A DNA stretch of 5,643 bases from an uncultured Solirubrobacterales bacterium (GCA_903830015.1 CAIKSH010000003.1:1-5643); one strand, 5' to 3'; shown: positions 1-5,545, counted from the stretch's first letter. The notes: generated by a model not told the origin, from the letters alone. Made by a program: numbers and translations.

Positions 1-257
1 ACGAGGAGAGCCGCTCGGACACCTACCCGACGATCCGCATCGGCGAGGACGACGTCGACGTCGGCCACGAGGTCACCGTCTCGAAGGTCGGCGAGGAGCA
101 GCTCTTCTACCTGATGGCCCACGGCATCGACGAGGAGGAGGCCGGCAAGCTGATCGTCAACGGCTTCATCGAGCCGATCGTCAAGGAGCTTCCGATGGAG
201 TACGCCGTCGAGATGAACCGGCTTATCGAGCTCCAGATGGAAGGTTCGATCGGGTGA
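1..257 (+). CDS. sufB: SufB, Fe-S cluster assembly scaffold, C-terminal fragment
   Basis: This is the last 84 codons of SufB, cut by the left window edge; the frame begins at base 3 and ends with TGA at 255-257. SufB is the scaffold subunit of the cytosolic SufBCD complex, on which nascent Fe-S clusters are built. The fragment carries typical SufB C-terminal signatures: ESRSDTYP, then [18 protein letters not shown], then a helical end with [21 protein letters not shown] and a terminal MEGSIG. The GHE-x(4)[11 protein letters not shown] block is shared by SufB and SufD, but the [21 protein letters not shown] ending is specific to SufB. It is followed directly by sufD with a 4-base overlap, which supports one operon and translational coupling. 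Identity is secure; the upstream part cannot be assessed. Confidence 0.95.
   Translation, partial: EESRSDTYPTIRIGEDDVDVGHEVTVSKVGEEQLFYLMAHGIDEEEAGKLIVNGFIEPIVKELPMEYAVEMNRLIELQMEGSIG
239..244 (+). promoter_or_regulatory. Shine-Dalgarno of sufD inside the sufB end
   Basis: GGAAGG lies nine bases ahead of a GTG at 254, within the last sufB codons. It is the reason for choosing the GTG at 254 as the sufD start; the GTG overlaps the sufB TGA as GTGA. Confidence 0.7.
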
Positions 258-1477
258 CCCAGGCCGTCTCCGAACCGCAGTTCCTGGCCGAGCGCCGGGC
301 CGAGGCCCAGGCCGCGCTCGAGAGCCTGGAGCTTCCGAGCTTTCGCGGCGTGGCCGGCTGGGAGTTCACCCCGGTCGACGACCTCGACCTCGAAGCCTGG
401 GAGCCGGCTCCGGCAGGCGCCGGGGCGGCCGGCCCGCTGACCGCTCCCGAAGGCGCGGCCGTGCCCTCCACCGAGGCGGCCACCTCCGAGGGGCCGATCG
501 TCATGCCCCTGGCCCAGGCCGCCGAGCAGCACCCCGAGCTGGTGGAGCGCCACCTGGGCAGCGTCGTGGCGGCCGGCTCGACCGCGCTGGTCGCCCGCAA
601 CGACGCCCAGTGGAGCGACGGAACCTTCGTCTACGTCCCCAAGGGCGTGACGCTCGACGCACCGGTCTGGCTGGAGACGGTCCACGAGGCGGCCGGCAGC
701 TCGCTGGCCTGGCGCCTGCTGGTGGTCCTCGAGGAGGGCGCAGGTGCCGAGGTCTGGCACCAGAGCGTCTCGGCCGACGCCGAGGCCGAAGGGCTGCTCA
801 ACGGAGTGGTCGAGCTCGTGGTCGGCCCGGGCGCGAAGCTGCGCTTCGTCGACGCGCAGGCCCTCAACGAGAAGAGCTGGCTCTTCGGCAGCCAGCGCGC
901 CGTGGTCGCCCGTGACGGCGCGGTGGACTGGGTGACGCTCGGATTCGGCTCGGCCAACGGCAAGGTCTTCCTGGAGACCAAGCTCGACGGGCCCGGCGCC
1001 GACGCCCGCGTGACCGGCGCCTACGCGATCGACGGGCGCCAGCACGTCGACTACGACACCCTCCAGGAGCACGCCGCCCCGGACACCACCTCCGACCTGG
1101 CCTTCCGCGGGATCCTCGACGGCCGCTCGTCGGCGGTCTGGCGCGGAATGATCCAGGTCGACGAGGGCGCCCAGTCGACCGACGCCTTCCAGGAGTCGCG
1201 CAACCTCCTGCTCAGCCGCAAGGCCCACGCCGACGCGATCCCCGGCCTGGAGATCCTCGCCAACGACGTGCGCTGCACCCACGCGGCGGCGATCGCCCAG
1301 GTCGACCCCGACCAGCTCTTCTACCTGCGCTCGCACGGCCTTCCCGCGGGCGAGGCGCGCCGGCTGGTCATCGAGGGCTTCCTCCACGAGCTGGTTCAGC
1401 GCTTCGAGGAAGGTCCGCTCCGGGACTCGGTGGCTGCGGCCATCGAGGAGCGGATGCGGCTGATCCTCAGCGCCTGA
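254..1477 (+). CDS. sufD: SufD, Fe-S cluster assembly protein
   Basis: A 407-residue SufD, the SufB paralogue that forms the SufBC2D scaffold complex needed for cluster assembly and iron entry in the cytosol. The N-terminal helical region (about 1-55, with [15 protein letters not shown]) is typical of SufD and leads through an Ala/Pro-rich linker into the beta-helix core (about 120-330). The C-terminal signature is intact: [25 protein letters not shown] with Cys341 and His343, and [11 protein letters not shown]. His343 aligns with the functionally important His of E. coli SufD (His360 in the family literature). The usual CSHGA appears here as CTHAA. The start is the GTG that overlaps the sufB stop, preceded by GGAAGG. 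The length is normal for the family. No sufC follows; the next gene is a DCC-family protein four bases downstream, so the operon differs from the common actinobacterial sufB-sufD-sufC-sufS order. Confidence 0.95.
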   Translation: MTQAVSEPQFLAERRAEAQAALESLELPSFRGVAGWEFTPVDDLDLEAWEPAPAGAGAAGPLTAPEGAAVPSTEAATSEGPIVMPLAQAAEQHPELVERHLGSVVAAGSTALVARNDAQWSDGTFVYVPKGVTLDAPVWLETVHEAAGSSLAWRLLVVLEEGAGAEVWHQSVSADAEAEGLLNGVVELVVGPGAKLRFVDAQALNEKSWLFGSQRAVVARDGAVDWVTLGFGSANGKVFLETKLDGPGADARVTGAYAIDGRQHVDYDTLQEHAAPDTTSDLAFRGILDGRSSAVWRGMIQVDEGAQSTDAFQESRNLLLSRKAHADAIPGLEILANDVRCTHAAAIAQVDPDQLFYLRSHGLPAGEARRLVIEGFLHELVQRFEEGPLRDSVAAAIEERMRLILSA

Positions 1478-1481
1478 GCCG

Positions 1482-1889
1482 ATGGCCGACGAGCGCCTGG
1501 CCGTCCTCTACGACGAGGAGTGCCGCTGGTGCCGCTGGTCGGTGGCGCGGCTGGCGGCGCTCGACCGCGACCGCCGGCTGAGGCTGGTCCCGATCCAGGG
1601 CGCCGAGGGCGAGCGGCTGCTGGCCGATGTTCCCGAGGACGAGCGCCTGGCCAGCGCCCACGCGGTCACGCCCGACGGCCGGGTCTTCTCGGGCGGTGAT
1701 GCCGCCGCGCCGATCGCCGCCGTGCTGCCGGCCCTGCGTCCGGGCCTGCCGGTGCTGCGCGCGCTGCCCGGACCGACCCGGGCCGGCTACCGGCTGGTGG
1801 CCGATAACCGCTCGCGGCTCGGCCGGCGCCTCGGCGATGACGCGATCGCCCGCGCCGACCGGCTGATCGCCTCGCGCCGCGATCAGTAG
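1482..1889 (+). CDS. DCC (DUF393) family thiol-disulfide oxidoreductase-like protein
   Basis: A 135-residue protein whose N-terminus reads LAVLYDEECRWCRWSV: after a short beta strand comes D-x-x-C-x-x-C (Asp11, Cys14, Cys17), the motif that names the DCC family (YuxK-like, thioredoxin-fold-like). RLRLVPIQG (about 33-41) fits the second strand segment of this family. The family is annotated as putative thiol-disulfide oxidoreductases, with function mostly unproven. The C-terminal part (RAGYRLVADNRSRLGRRLG, about 100-118) matches the usual 'Y..ia.nR..lgr' ending, although the last stretch is unusually Arg/Asp-rich. The ATG is four bases after the sufD stop with no clear Shine-Dalgarno, so translation is probably coupled to sufD. 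A role in supplying or protecting thiols or persulfide during Fe-S assembly is a guess from position only. Its 3' end overlaps the convergent gene by 7 bp. Confidence 0.85.
   Translation: MADERLAVLYDEECRWCRWSVARLAALDRDRRLRLVPIQGAEGERLLADVPEDERLASAHAVTPDGRVFSGGDAAAPIAAVLPALRPGLPVLRALPGPTRAGYRLVADNRSRLGRRLGDDAIARADRLIASRRDQ
1863..1886. terminator. Perfect inverted repeat at convergent gene ends, candidate bidirectional terminator
   Basis: CTGATCGC (1863-1870) and GCGATCAG (1879-1886) form a perfect 8-bp stem with an 8-base loop. It ends immediately before the TAG of the DCC gene and contains the stop codon of the opposite-strand gene. There is no U tract on either side, so it is not a classic intrinsic terminator, but in high-GC actinobacteria such hairpins at convergent junctions often act as terminators or transcript-end stabilisers. 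Confidence 0.5.
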
Positions 1890-2605
1890 CCGAGCTCGTC
1901 GAGAACGCTCGACTCGCGCTTGGGCTTCTCGGGCTCGGCCGAGGGCTTTCGGTCCTTCTTGCGGTCCTCCTCGGTGACGAAGCGGATCGTCGCTCCGACG
2001 CTGCCGTCCTGGGCGGCCTTGAGCTGCTCCCTGGAGACCTTGTCGCCGCCGCGGCGCCGCTCCTTGGCCCGCTCGTTGCGCTCGCGGTCGCGCTGCTTGG
2101 CGGCCCTCACGCGGCCCAGGCGCTGGGCGGCCTGCTCGCGGTCGAGGGTGACCGTCCACAGGGCCTGCTGCGGGGCCATCGAGATGATCGTCGCGGCCAT
2201 CGCCTTGTCGATGCGGCCGGCGCCGAGGGAGCCGTTGGCGATGTTGCGCGCCCGGGGGCGGGCGTCCTCGTCGGCGGCGACCAGGGCCGAAAGGTCGTTG
2301 CGCTCGCGCGGCGCGAGGACCGAGAAAGCCTCGCGGACCGCCTTCTCGGGGCCGAAGAGGTCCATCGTGGCGCGGGAGGCGTCGCGCAGGTCGTCGATCG
2401 GAAGGTCGGCGCGGCTGCGCGGAAGCTCCGGCGGCTTGCGCCGCCCCTTGCCCTTGCGGCCCTTGCCGCCCTTCTTCTTCGGCTTGGACGCTTCGGCCTT
2501 GGGCTCTTCGGCTTTCGGCTCCTCGGCCTTGGGCTCTTCGGCCTTGGGCTCCTCCGGCGCCGCCTCCTGCGGCTCCGGCGCGGCGGCTTCGCTCTCGTCG
2601 GCCAT
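1883..2605 (-). CDS. Unrecognised charged protein with EPKAE repeats and Lys-rich tract
   Basis: A 240-residue protein I do not recognise. Residues 1-18 are acidic and Ala/Pro/Glu-rich. Residues about 19-39 are four tandem EPKAE units encoded by 15-bp DNA repeats. Residues 41-57 form a strongly basic K/G/R tract (KPKKKGGKGRKGKGRRK). Residues about 65-150 look like a folded helical domain (LPIDDLRDASRATMDLF, EKAVREAFSVLAPRERNDL, ARNIANGSLGAGRIDKAMAATI). Residues 155-200 are a charged helix rich in Arg, Glu and Lys, possibly a coiled coil, followed by a disordered tail ending SSVLDELGY. No signal peptide or membrane segment is visible. The low-complexity N-terminus resembles tails of nucleic-acid-binding proteins, but that is only compositional. 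The ATG lies two bases after the bcp stop, so it is co-transcribed and probably coupled to bcp. The repeats keep a consistent reading frame in a coding-like GC pattern, which supports a real gene. Confidence 0.8.
   Translation of the reverse strand: MADESEAAAPEPQEAAPEEPKAEEPKAEEPKAEEPKAEASKPKKKGGKGRKGKGRRKPPELPRSRADLPIDDLRDASRATMDLFGPEKAVREAFSVLAPRERNDLSALVAADEDARPRARNIANGSLGAGRIDKAMAATIISMAPQQALWTVTLDREQAAQRLGRVRAAKQRDRERNERAKERRRGGDKVSREQLKAAQDGSVGATIRFVTEEDRKKDRKPSAEPEKPKRESSVLDELGY
2491..2550. repeat. Four tandem 15-bp units encoding EPKAE repeats
   Basis: On the + strand the units are cttcggccttgggct (2491-2505), cttcggctttcggct (2506-2520), cctcggccttgggct (2521-2535) and cttcggccttgggct (2536-2550). 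Units one and four are identical; units two and three differ at two and one positions. The 15-bp period preserves the frame of the minus-strand gene, so copy-number change would lengthen or shorten its tail by five residues. Confidence 0.9.
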
Positions 2606-2607
2606 GG

Positions 2608-3069
2608 TCAGGCGGCGGCGAGGCCGTCGAGCGCCTCGCGGAGCTGGTCGGCACTCTGGTGGCTGATCCCCACCAGGTGCACGTGGCGGTAGCGGACGAT
2701 CCCTTCCTCGTCGACGATGATCACGGCGCGGCGGGTCCCGATCACCGGCGCGGTGAGGCCGTACTCGCCGGCCACCTTGCGTCCCACGTCGGCGAGCAGC
2801 GGGACGGTGAGACCGTGCTTGGCGATGAACCGCTCGTGCGAGTCGATGTCCTGGCCGGAGATTCCCACCACGGTCGCGCCGAGCGCTTCGATCTTGTCGC
2901 TGTCGTCGCGGTAGGCGCAGAACTGCTTGGTGCAGCCGGGCGTGTCGTCGCCGGGATAGAAGAGCAGGACCACGCGCTCGCCGCGGTGGTCGGAGAGCCG
3001 GAATGGCCCTTCGGTGCCGGGCAGCTCGAAGTCGGGGGCCGGGTCGCCGACCTGTGGTCCCTTCGCCAT
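2608..3069 (-). CDS. bcp: Bcp/PrxQ-type thiol peroxiredoxin
   Basis: A 153-residue thioredoxin-dependent peroxidase of the AhpC/TSA superfamily, Bcp/PrxQ group, which reduces hydrogen peroxide and organic hydroperoxides in the cytosol. It begins MAKGPQVGDPAPDFELPG, the usual family opening. The active site FYPGDDTPGCTKQFCAYRD has peroxidatic Cys46 with Thr43 and Pro44, and Cys51 five residues later as the likely resolving Cys, as in E. coli Bcp. Later family features are VVGISGQD (68-74), the LLAD segment (91-94), the GTRRAVIIVDEEGIV strand with a likely catalytic Arg (113 or 114), and a C-terminal helix (LREALDGL). The ATG at 3069 was chosen because it gives the normal family length; the frame stays open much further upstream only as an antisense shadow of the peptidase gene. 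No good Shine-Dalgarno precedes it. It is first in an operon with the repeat-rich gene and divergent from the M20 peptidase. Confidence 0.95.
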   Translation of the reverse strand: MAKGPQVGDPAPDFELPGTEGPFRLSDHRGERVVLLFYPGDDTPGCTKQFCAYRDDSDKIEALGATVVGISGQDIDSHERFIAKHGLTVPLLADVGRKVAGEYGLTAPVIGTRRAVIIVDEEGIVRYRHVHLVGISHQSADQLREALDGLAAA

Positions 3070-3070
3070 C

Positions 3071-3080
3071 GGTGAGAGAG
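3071..3080 (+). promoter_or_regulatory. Ribosome binding site of the M20 peptidase within the 12-bp divergent gap
   Basis: GGTGAGAGAG lies just ahead of the ATG at 3082. GGTGA matches the 3' part of the anti-Shine-Dalgarno complement (AAGGAGGTGA), for which a short spacing of six bases is acceptable. This favours the ATG at 3082 over the in-frame ATG at 3124. Confidence 0.55.
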
Positions 3081-3081
3081 T

Positions 3082-4218
3082 ATGCCAGTGCCGCAATCGT
3101 GGATCGAAGAAAATGCGCCGGCGATGGCCCAGGCCGCCGAGCGCGACCTCGAGGCGCTGGTGGCCATCTCCTCGCCTTCCTCGGACCTGCAGGCCGCCGA
3201 GCAGATCGTCGCGGTGGCCAGCGCGATGGCTCCCGCCGGCGCGGCGGTCGAGCGGCTGGCCTCCTCCACGCCCGAGCACGCGCCCGACCTTCTGATCACC
3301 GTCGGCGGTCCCGGCGAGCGGCGGATCCTCCTCGTCGGGCACCTGGACACCGTCGTCGGCCACGAAGACTTCATCTCCGCCCGGCGCTCGGGCAGCCACC
3401 TGATCGGCTCGGGGACCTACGACATGAAGGGGGGCGACGCGATCGCCCTCGCCCTGCTCGCCGCGCTGGCTGGTCGCGAAGAGCTGGGTGAGGCGGCGCT
3501 CCTGCTCGTAAACGACGAGGAGTGGCGGACCGGCCCCTTCGTCCACGCCCCACGCTTTGCCGGCTTCGACGCCTGCCTGTGCTTCGAGGGCGGCCAGCGG
3601 GACGAGGGCGGAGCCGACGCGGTCGTGGTGAAGCGCAAGGCGGCGGTGGCCCTGCGGGTCAGCGCCCGCGGGCGCGCGGCCCACAGCGGCTCGGCCCCCG
3701 AGCGGGGCGCCAACGCGCTGATCGCCCTCGCCGAGGTGGCCCGGATCGTCGACGGCTGCTCGGACCCGGACGGCCCCGAGCGCCTCACCGCCATTCCCAC
3801 CCAGATGGAGGCCGGCGTGGCGCTGAACGTGGTTCCGCCGTCGGGCGAGCTGGTCTGCGACCTGCGCGCCGACCGGATCGAGGCATTCGACGCCGTCGAG
3901 GCGGCGATCCCCGCCCGGGTGGGGGAGGTGGCCATCGAGGTCGCCCGCGACCGCCAGTGGCCGGGGATGGACAGCGGGGCCGCGGCGGCCCCTGTCCTGG
4001 CCGCGGCCTCGGAGGCGCTGGGCCGGCCGGTCGTGGCCGGCGCGCGCGGCGGGGCCAGCGACGCCAGCCACTTCGCCTCCTCGATTCCGCTCACCATCGA
4101 CGGGCTGGGCCCGTGCGGCGGCCACTCCCACCACCCCGACGAGTACGTGGAAATGCCCCTTACCGGGCGCTGCGAAGTGGCCCTGGCGGTCGCCGACGCG
4201 ATCCTGAAAAGCCCTTAA
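3082..4218 (+). CDS. M20-family zinc metallopeptidase (carboxypeptidase G2/ArgE-like)
   Basis: A 378-residue cytosolic M20 peptidase or amidohydrolase, a di-zinc enzyme family that hydrolyses peptide or N-acyl bonds. Visible metal and catalytic residues: GHLDTV with His87 and Asp89; GTYDMKGG with bridging Asp114; NDEEW with catalytic Glu146 and metal-binding Glu147; CFEGG with Glu169; and GGHSHHPDEYVE with His350. The inserted dimerisation domain (about 180-290) has AHSGSAPERGANAL with His201 and ends in the ALNVVPPSGELVCDLR strand region. GGASDASHFA (323-332) is the family's 'GGxSDA' loop. The overall pattern (FEGG, AHSG, GGASDA) is closest to the carboxypeptidase G2/ArgE/DapE-like group, but the substrate cannot be told. 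The usual DEE-x-G after the catalytic Glu is DEEWRTGP here. The ATG at 3082 has a GGTGA site; an ATG at 3124 (residue 15) is an alternative. No signal peptide is seen. Confidence 0.9.
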   Translation: MPVPQSWIEENAPAMAQAAERDLEALVAISSPSSDLQAAEQIVAVASAMAPAGAAVERLASSTPEHAPDLLITVGGPGERRILLVGHLDTVVGHEDFISARRSGSHLIGSGTYDMKGGDAIALALLAALAGREELGEAALLLVNDEEWRTGPFVHAPRFAGFDACLCFEGGQRDEGGADAVVVKRKAAVALRVSARGRAAHSGSAPERGANALIALAEVARIVDGCSDPDGPERLTAIPTQMEAGVALNVVPPSGELVCDLRADRIEAFDAVEAAIPARVGEVAIEVARDRQWPGMDSGAAAAPVLAAASEALGRPVVAGARGGASDASHFASSIPLTIDGLGPCGGHSHHPDEYVEMPLTGRCEVALAVADAILKSP

Positions 4219-4227
4219 ACACGGGCT
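4210..4227. terminator. Small inverted repeat over the peptidase stop codon
   Basis: AGCCC (4210-4214) and GGGCT (4223-4227) form a 5-bp stem with an 8-base loop containing the TAA stop. There is no U tract on the + strand, and the four T's follow it only on the - strand, where no gene is known. It may be a weak transcript end for the peptidase. Confidence 0.25.
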
Positions 4228-4248
4228 CTCAGGGCCGATTCGGGGCAG

Positions 4249-4281
4249 TTGACGTAATCCCGCACGCCGGTCCGCTAACAT
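4249..4281 (+). promoter_or_regulatory. Candidate promoter of the riboswitch leader
   Basis: TTGACG (4249-4254) resembles a -35 box and TAACAT (4276-4281) fits the actinobacterial TAnnnT -10 pattern. It starts transcription about 10-15 bases before the riboswitch core, which is where a promoter is expected. The 21-base spacing is longer than the usual 17-19, so the two boxes may not act together; the -10 element is the better supported part. Confidence 0.45.
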
Positions 4282-4300
4282 GCCGCAGACGTTGTGACCA

Positions 4301-4437
4301 AAGCCGAGTTCCCGGGGTCACCGACTCCGGGGAGCGGGGGAACCAATTGGCCCTAGTGGCCGGGGGCGAATCGTCGCCAGAGAGTGACGTAGCGCGGCCC
4401 TTTTTCGCGCGAGCCCGACAGCTAACCCCGCAGGCGC
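4301..4437 (+). ncRNA. Cyclic-di-AMP riboswitch (ydaO-yuaA type)
   Basis: The leader of the downstream wall hydrolase carries the conserved blocks of the ydaO-yuaA aptamer in order: AGCCGAGTTCC (4302-4312) for the 5' side of P1; a CCCGG/CCGGG stem (4311-4315 with 4328-4332); GCGGGGGAACCAA (4335-4346 region); a GGCC-CTAGT-GGCC hairpin (4349-4361); GGGGGCGAATC (4362-4372, usual GGGGUGAAU); a GCGCG/CGCGC hairpin with a T-rich loop (4392-4410); and the diagnostic CCCGACAGCTAACCCCGCAGGC (4414-4435, in two parts CCCGACAGC and TAACCCCGCAGGC). CCCCG (4426-4430) can pair with CGGGG (4335-4339), as in the family. The aptamer binds c-di-AMP and in known cases turns expression off at high ligand. In actinobacteria it is well known ahead of cell-wall hydrolases such as Rpf and NlpC/P60 proteins, which matches the gene here. 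Exact ends are approximate. Confidence 0.93.
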
Positions 4438-4444
4438 TCCAAAA

Positions 4445-4458
4445 GAGGGGGTCTCCCC
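4445..4458 (+). promoter_or_regulatory. Shine-Dalgarno with overlapping G4/C4 hairpin
   Basis: GAGGGGG (4445-4451) is the likely ribosome binding site, eight bases from the ATG at 4460. GGGG (4447-4450) can pair with CCCC (4455-4458) over a four-base loop, which would hide the site. Lying directly after the aptamer, it is a candidate expression platform acting on translation; no U-tract terminator is seen between aptamer and start codon. Confidence 0.5.
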
Positions 4459-4459
4459 G

Positions 4460-5545
4460 ATGTTCGCCGTACGAACCAGATCACTGCTGACCATTACCGC
4501 CGCAGCCGTTGCGGTCGCCGTGCCGGCCGCCCAGGCCGGCGCCGAGACGCAGGCGCCGGTGCCGCAGGTCGCCTCCAAGCAGCTCAAGAAGGGCAGCAAG
4601 GGCGCCGACGTGACCGCTCTCCAGCAGCTGCTCGGACTCGTCGGGCTGCCGGTCGCCGTTACCGGCGAATACGCCGACAAGACCACCGAGGCGGTCAAGC
4701 GCTTCCAGTTCGCCGGGCGGCTGCCGGTCACCGGCACCGCCGACCGGACGACGATCCGGGCGATCCGGGTGGCCGCCCGCGGCCCCCGCGCCGTCGACGC
4801 CAGCGGCGGGCTCAACTACGGCAGCAAGGCCAAGCGGGCCACCCGCCTGGGCCAGCGGATCCCGCTCGCGGTGGGAATGAGCGGCCGCGACGTGCGCGAG
4901 CTGCAGGACTACCTGCGCCGCGCCCATATCAAGGGCGCCCCGAAGCCCACCGGCGCCTACGCCGACCCTACGCGGATCGCCGTCAGGCGGTTCGAGGCCA
5001 AGCGCAAGCGCCAGGTCGACGGCGTCCTGGACGCCGGTGACATCTACGAGCTGCGCACCCTGGTCGGCGACAGCGCCACCGAGGGCCAGGACGGCGACCC
5101 GGCCGGGGGAGACGCCCCGGCCCCGCTGGCACCCGGTGACCGGGCGCGCCTGGGCTCCAACGGCCTGGCGATCGCTCCCGAAAACGCCCCCGAGGCGGTA
5201 AAGCGCGTGATCGCGGCCGGCAACCGGATTGCCAAGACCCCGTACAAGTGGGGCGGCGGCCACGGCAGCTGGAACGACAGCGGCTATGACTGCTCGGGCT
5301 CGGTGAGCTACGCGCTGCGCGGCGGCGGCCTCATCAAGGCCTCGGCTCCGTCCTACGGCTATTACAACTACGGGGCGGCGGGGGCCGGCAAGTGGATCAC
5401 CATCTACACCAACGCCGGCCACATGTATATGACCGTGGCCGGCCTGCGGTTCGACACCAGCGGCCGCGGCGACAACGGCTCGCGCTGGCAGCGGGCGATG
5501 CGCTCCAACAGCGGCTTCAAGGTCCGCCACCCGGTCGGCTACTAG
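4460..5545 (+). CDS. Secreted peptidoglycan hydrolase: two PG-binding domains plus NlpC/P60-like domain
   Basis: A 361-residue exported protein. Residues 1-26 are a Sec signal peptide: basic MFAVRTR, a hydrophobic Ala/Val core, then AQA as the likely signal peptidase I site. Two PG_binding_1-type repeats follow: about 42-102 (LKKGSKGADVTALQQLLGLVGL, with TGEYADKTTEAVKRFQ) and about 136-200 (LAVGMSGRDVRELQDYLRRA, with TGAYADPTRIAVRRFE). An acidic Gly/Pro/Ala linker (205-228) leads to a C-terminal cysteine-hydrolase domain: TPYKWGGGHGSW, then GYDCSGSVSYAL with Cys278, then NAGHMYMTVAGLRFDTSG with His321 and possibly Asp332 as third polar residue. This suggests cleavage of peptidoglycan stem peptides outside the membrane. 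The domain lacks the usual GDLVFF segment before the His, so it is a divergent relative. The start has a GAGGGGG site. Expression is probably controlled by the c-di-AMP riboswitch just upstream. Confidence 0.9.
   Translation: MFAVRTRSLLTITAAAVAVAVPAAQAGAETQAPVPQVASKQLKKGSKGADVTALQQLLGLVGLPVAVTGEYADKTTEAVKRFQFAGRLPVTGTADRTTIRAIRVAARGPRAVDASGGLNYGSKAKRATRLGQRIPLAVGMSGRDVRELQDYLRRAHIKGAPKPTGAYADPTRIAVRRFEAKRKRQVDGVLDAGDIYELRTLVGDSATEGQDGDPAGGDAPAPLAPGDRARLGSNGLAIAPENAPEAVKRVIAAGNRIAKTPYKWGGGHGSWNDSGYDCSGSVSYALRGGGLIKASAPSYGYYNYGAAGAGKWITIYTNAGHMYMTVAGLRFDTSGRGDNGSRWQRAMRSNSGFKVRHPVGY

Noticed and set aside
107..1387. Long open frame on the minus strand (426 codons) opposite sufD
   Set aside because: It is antisense to a well-supported SufD, has no family features, and is rich in Gly/Arg/Val/Ala as expected for the complement of a high-GC gene.
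2491..2550. Short tandem repeats as a CRISPR array
   Set aside because: The units are 15 bp, contiguous with no spacers, and in frame within a coding region.
1467..2654. Minus-strand frame of 395 codons overlapping the repeat-rich gene and the DCC gene
   Set aside because: It is a Gly/Arg/Pro-rich shadow of the 240-residue gene in another frame, with no recognisable motifs and extensive overlap with DCC.
1920..2666. Plus-strand frame of 248 codons with Ala-Leu-Gly-Ser-Ser repeats
   Set aside because: The repeat is just the complement of the EPKAE-coding repeat; composition is Ser/Arg-rich as in an antisense shadow.
3070..4281. N-terminal extension of bcp to a 557-residue protein
   Set aside because: The frame stays open only because it is antisense to the M20 peptidase. 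Bcp proteins are about 150-160 residues and the internal MAKGPQVGDPAPDF is the canonical start.
4392..4410. GC hairpin with TTTTT as an intrinsic terminator
   Set aside because: The T run is in the loop between GCGCG and CGCGC, not after the stem; the element is an internal hairpin of the riboswitch aptamer.
3522..4490. Plus-strand 322-codon frame running through the end of the peptidase into the riboswitch leader
   Set aside because: It is an Arg/Gly-rich out-of-frame reading of the peptidase and runs through the structured RNA leader.
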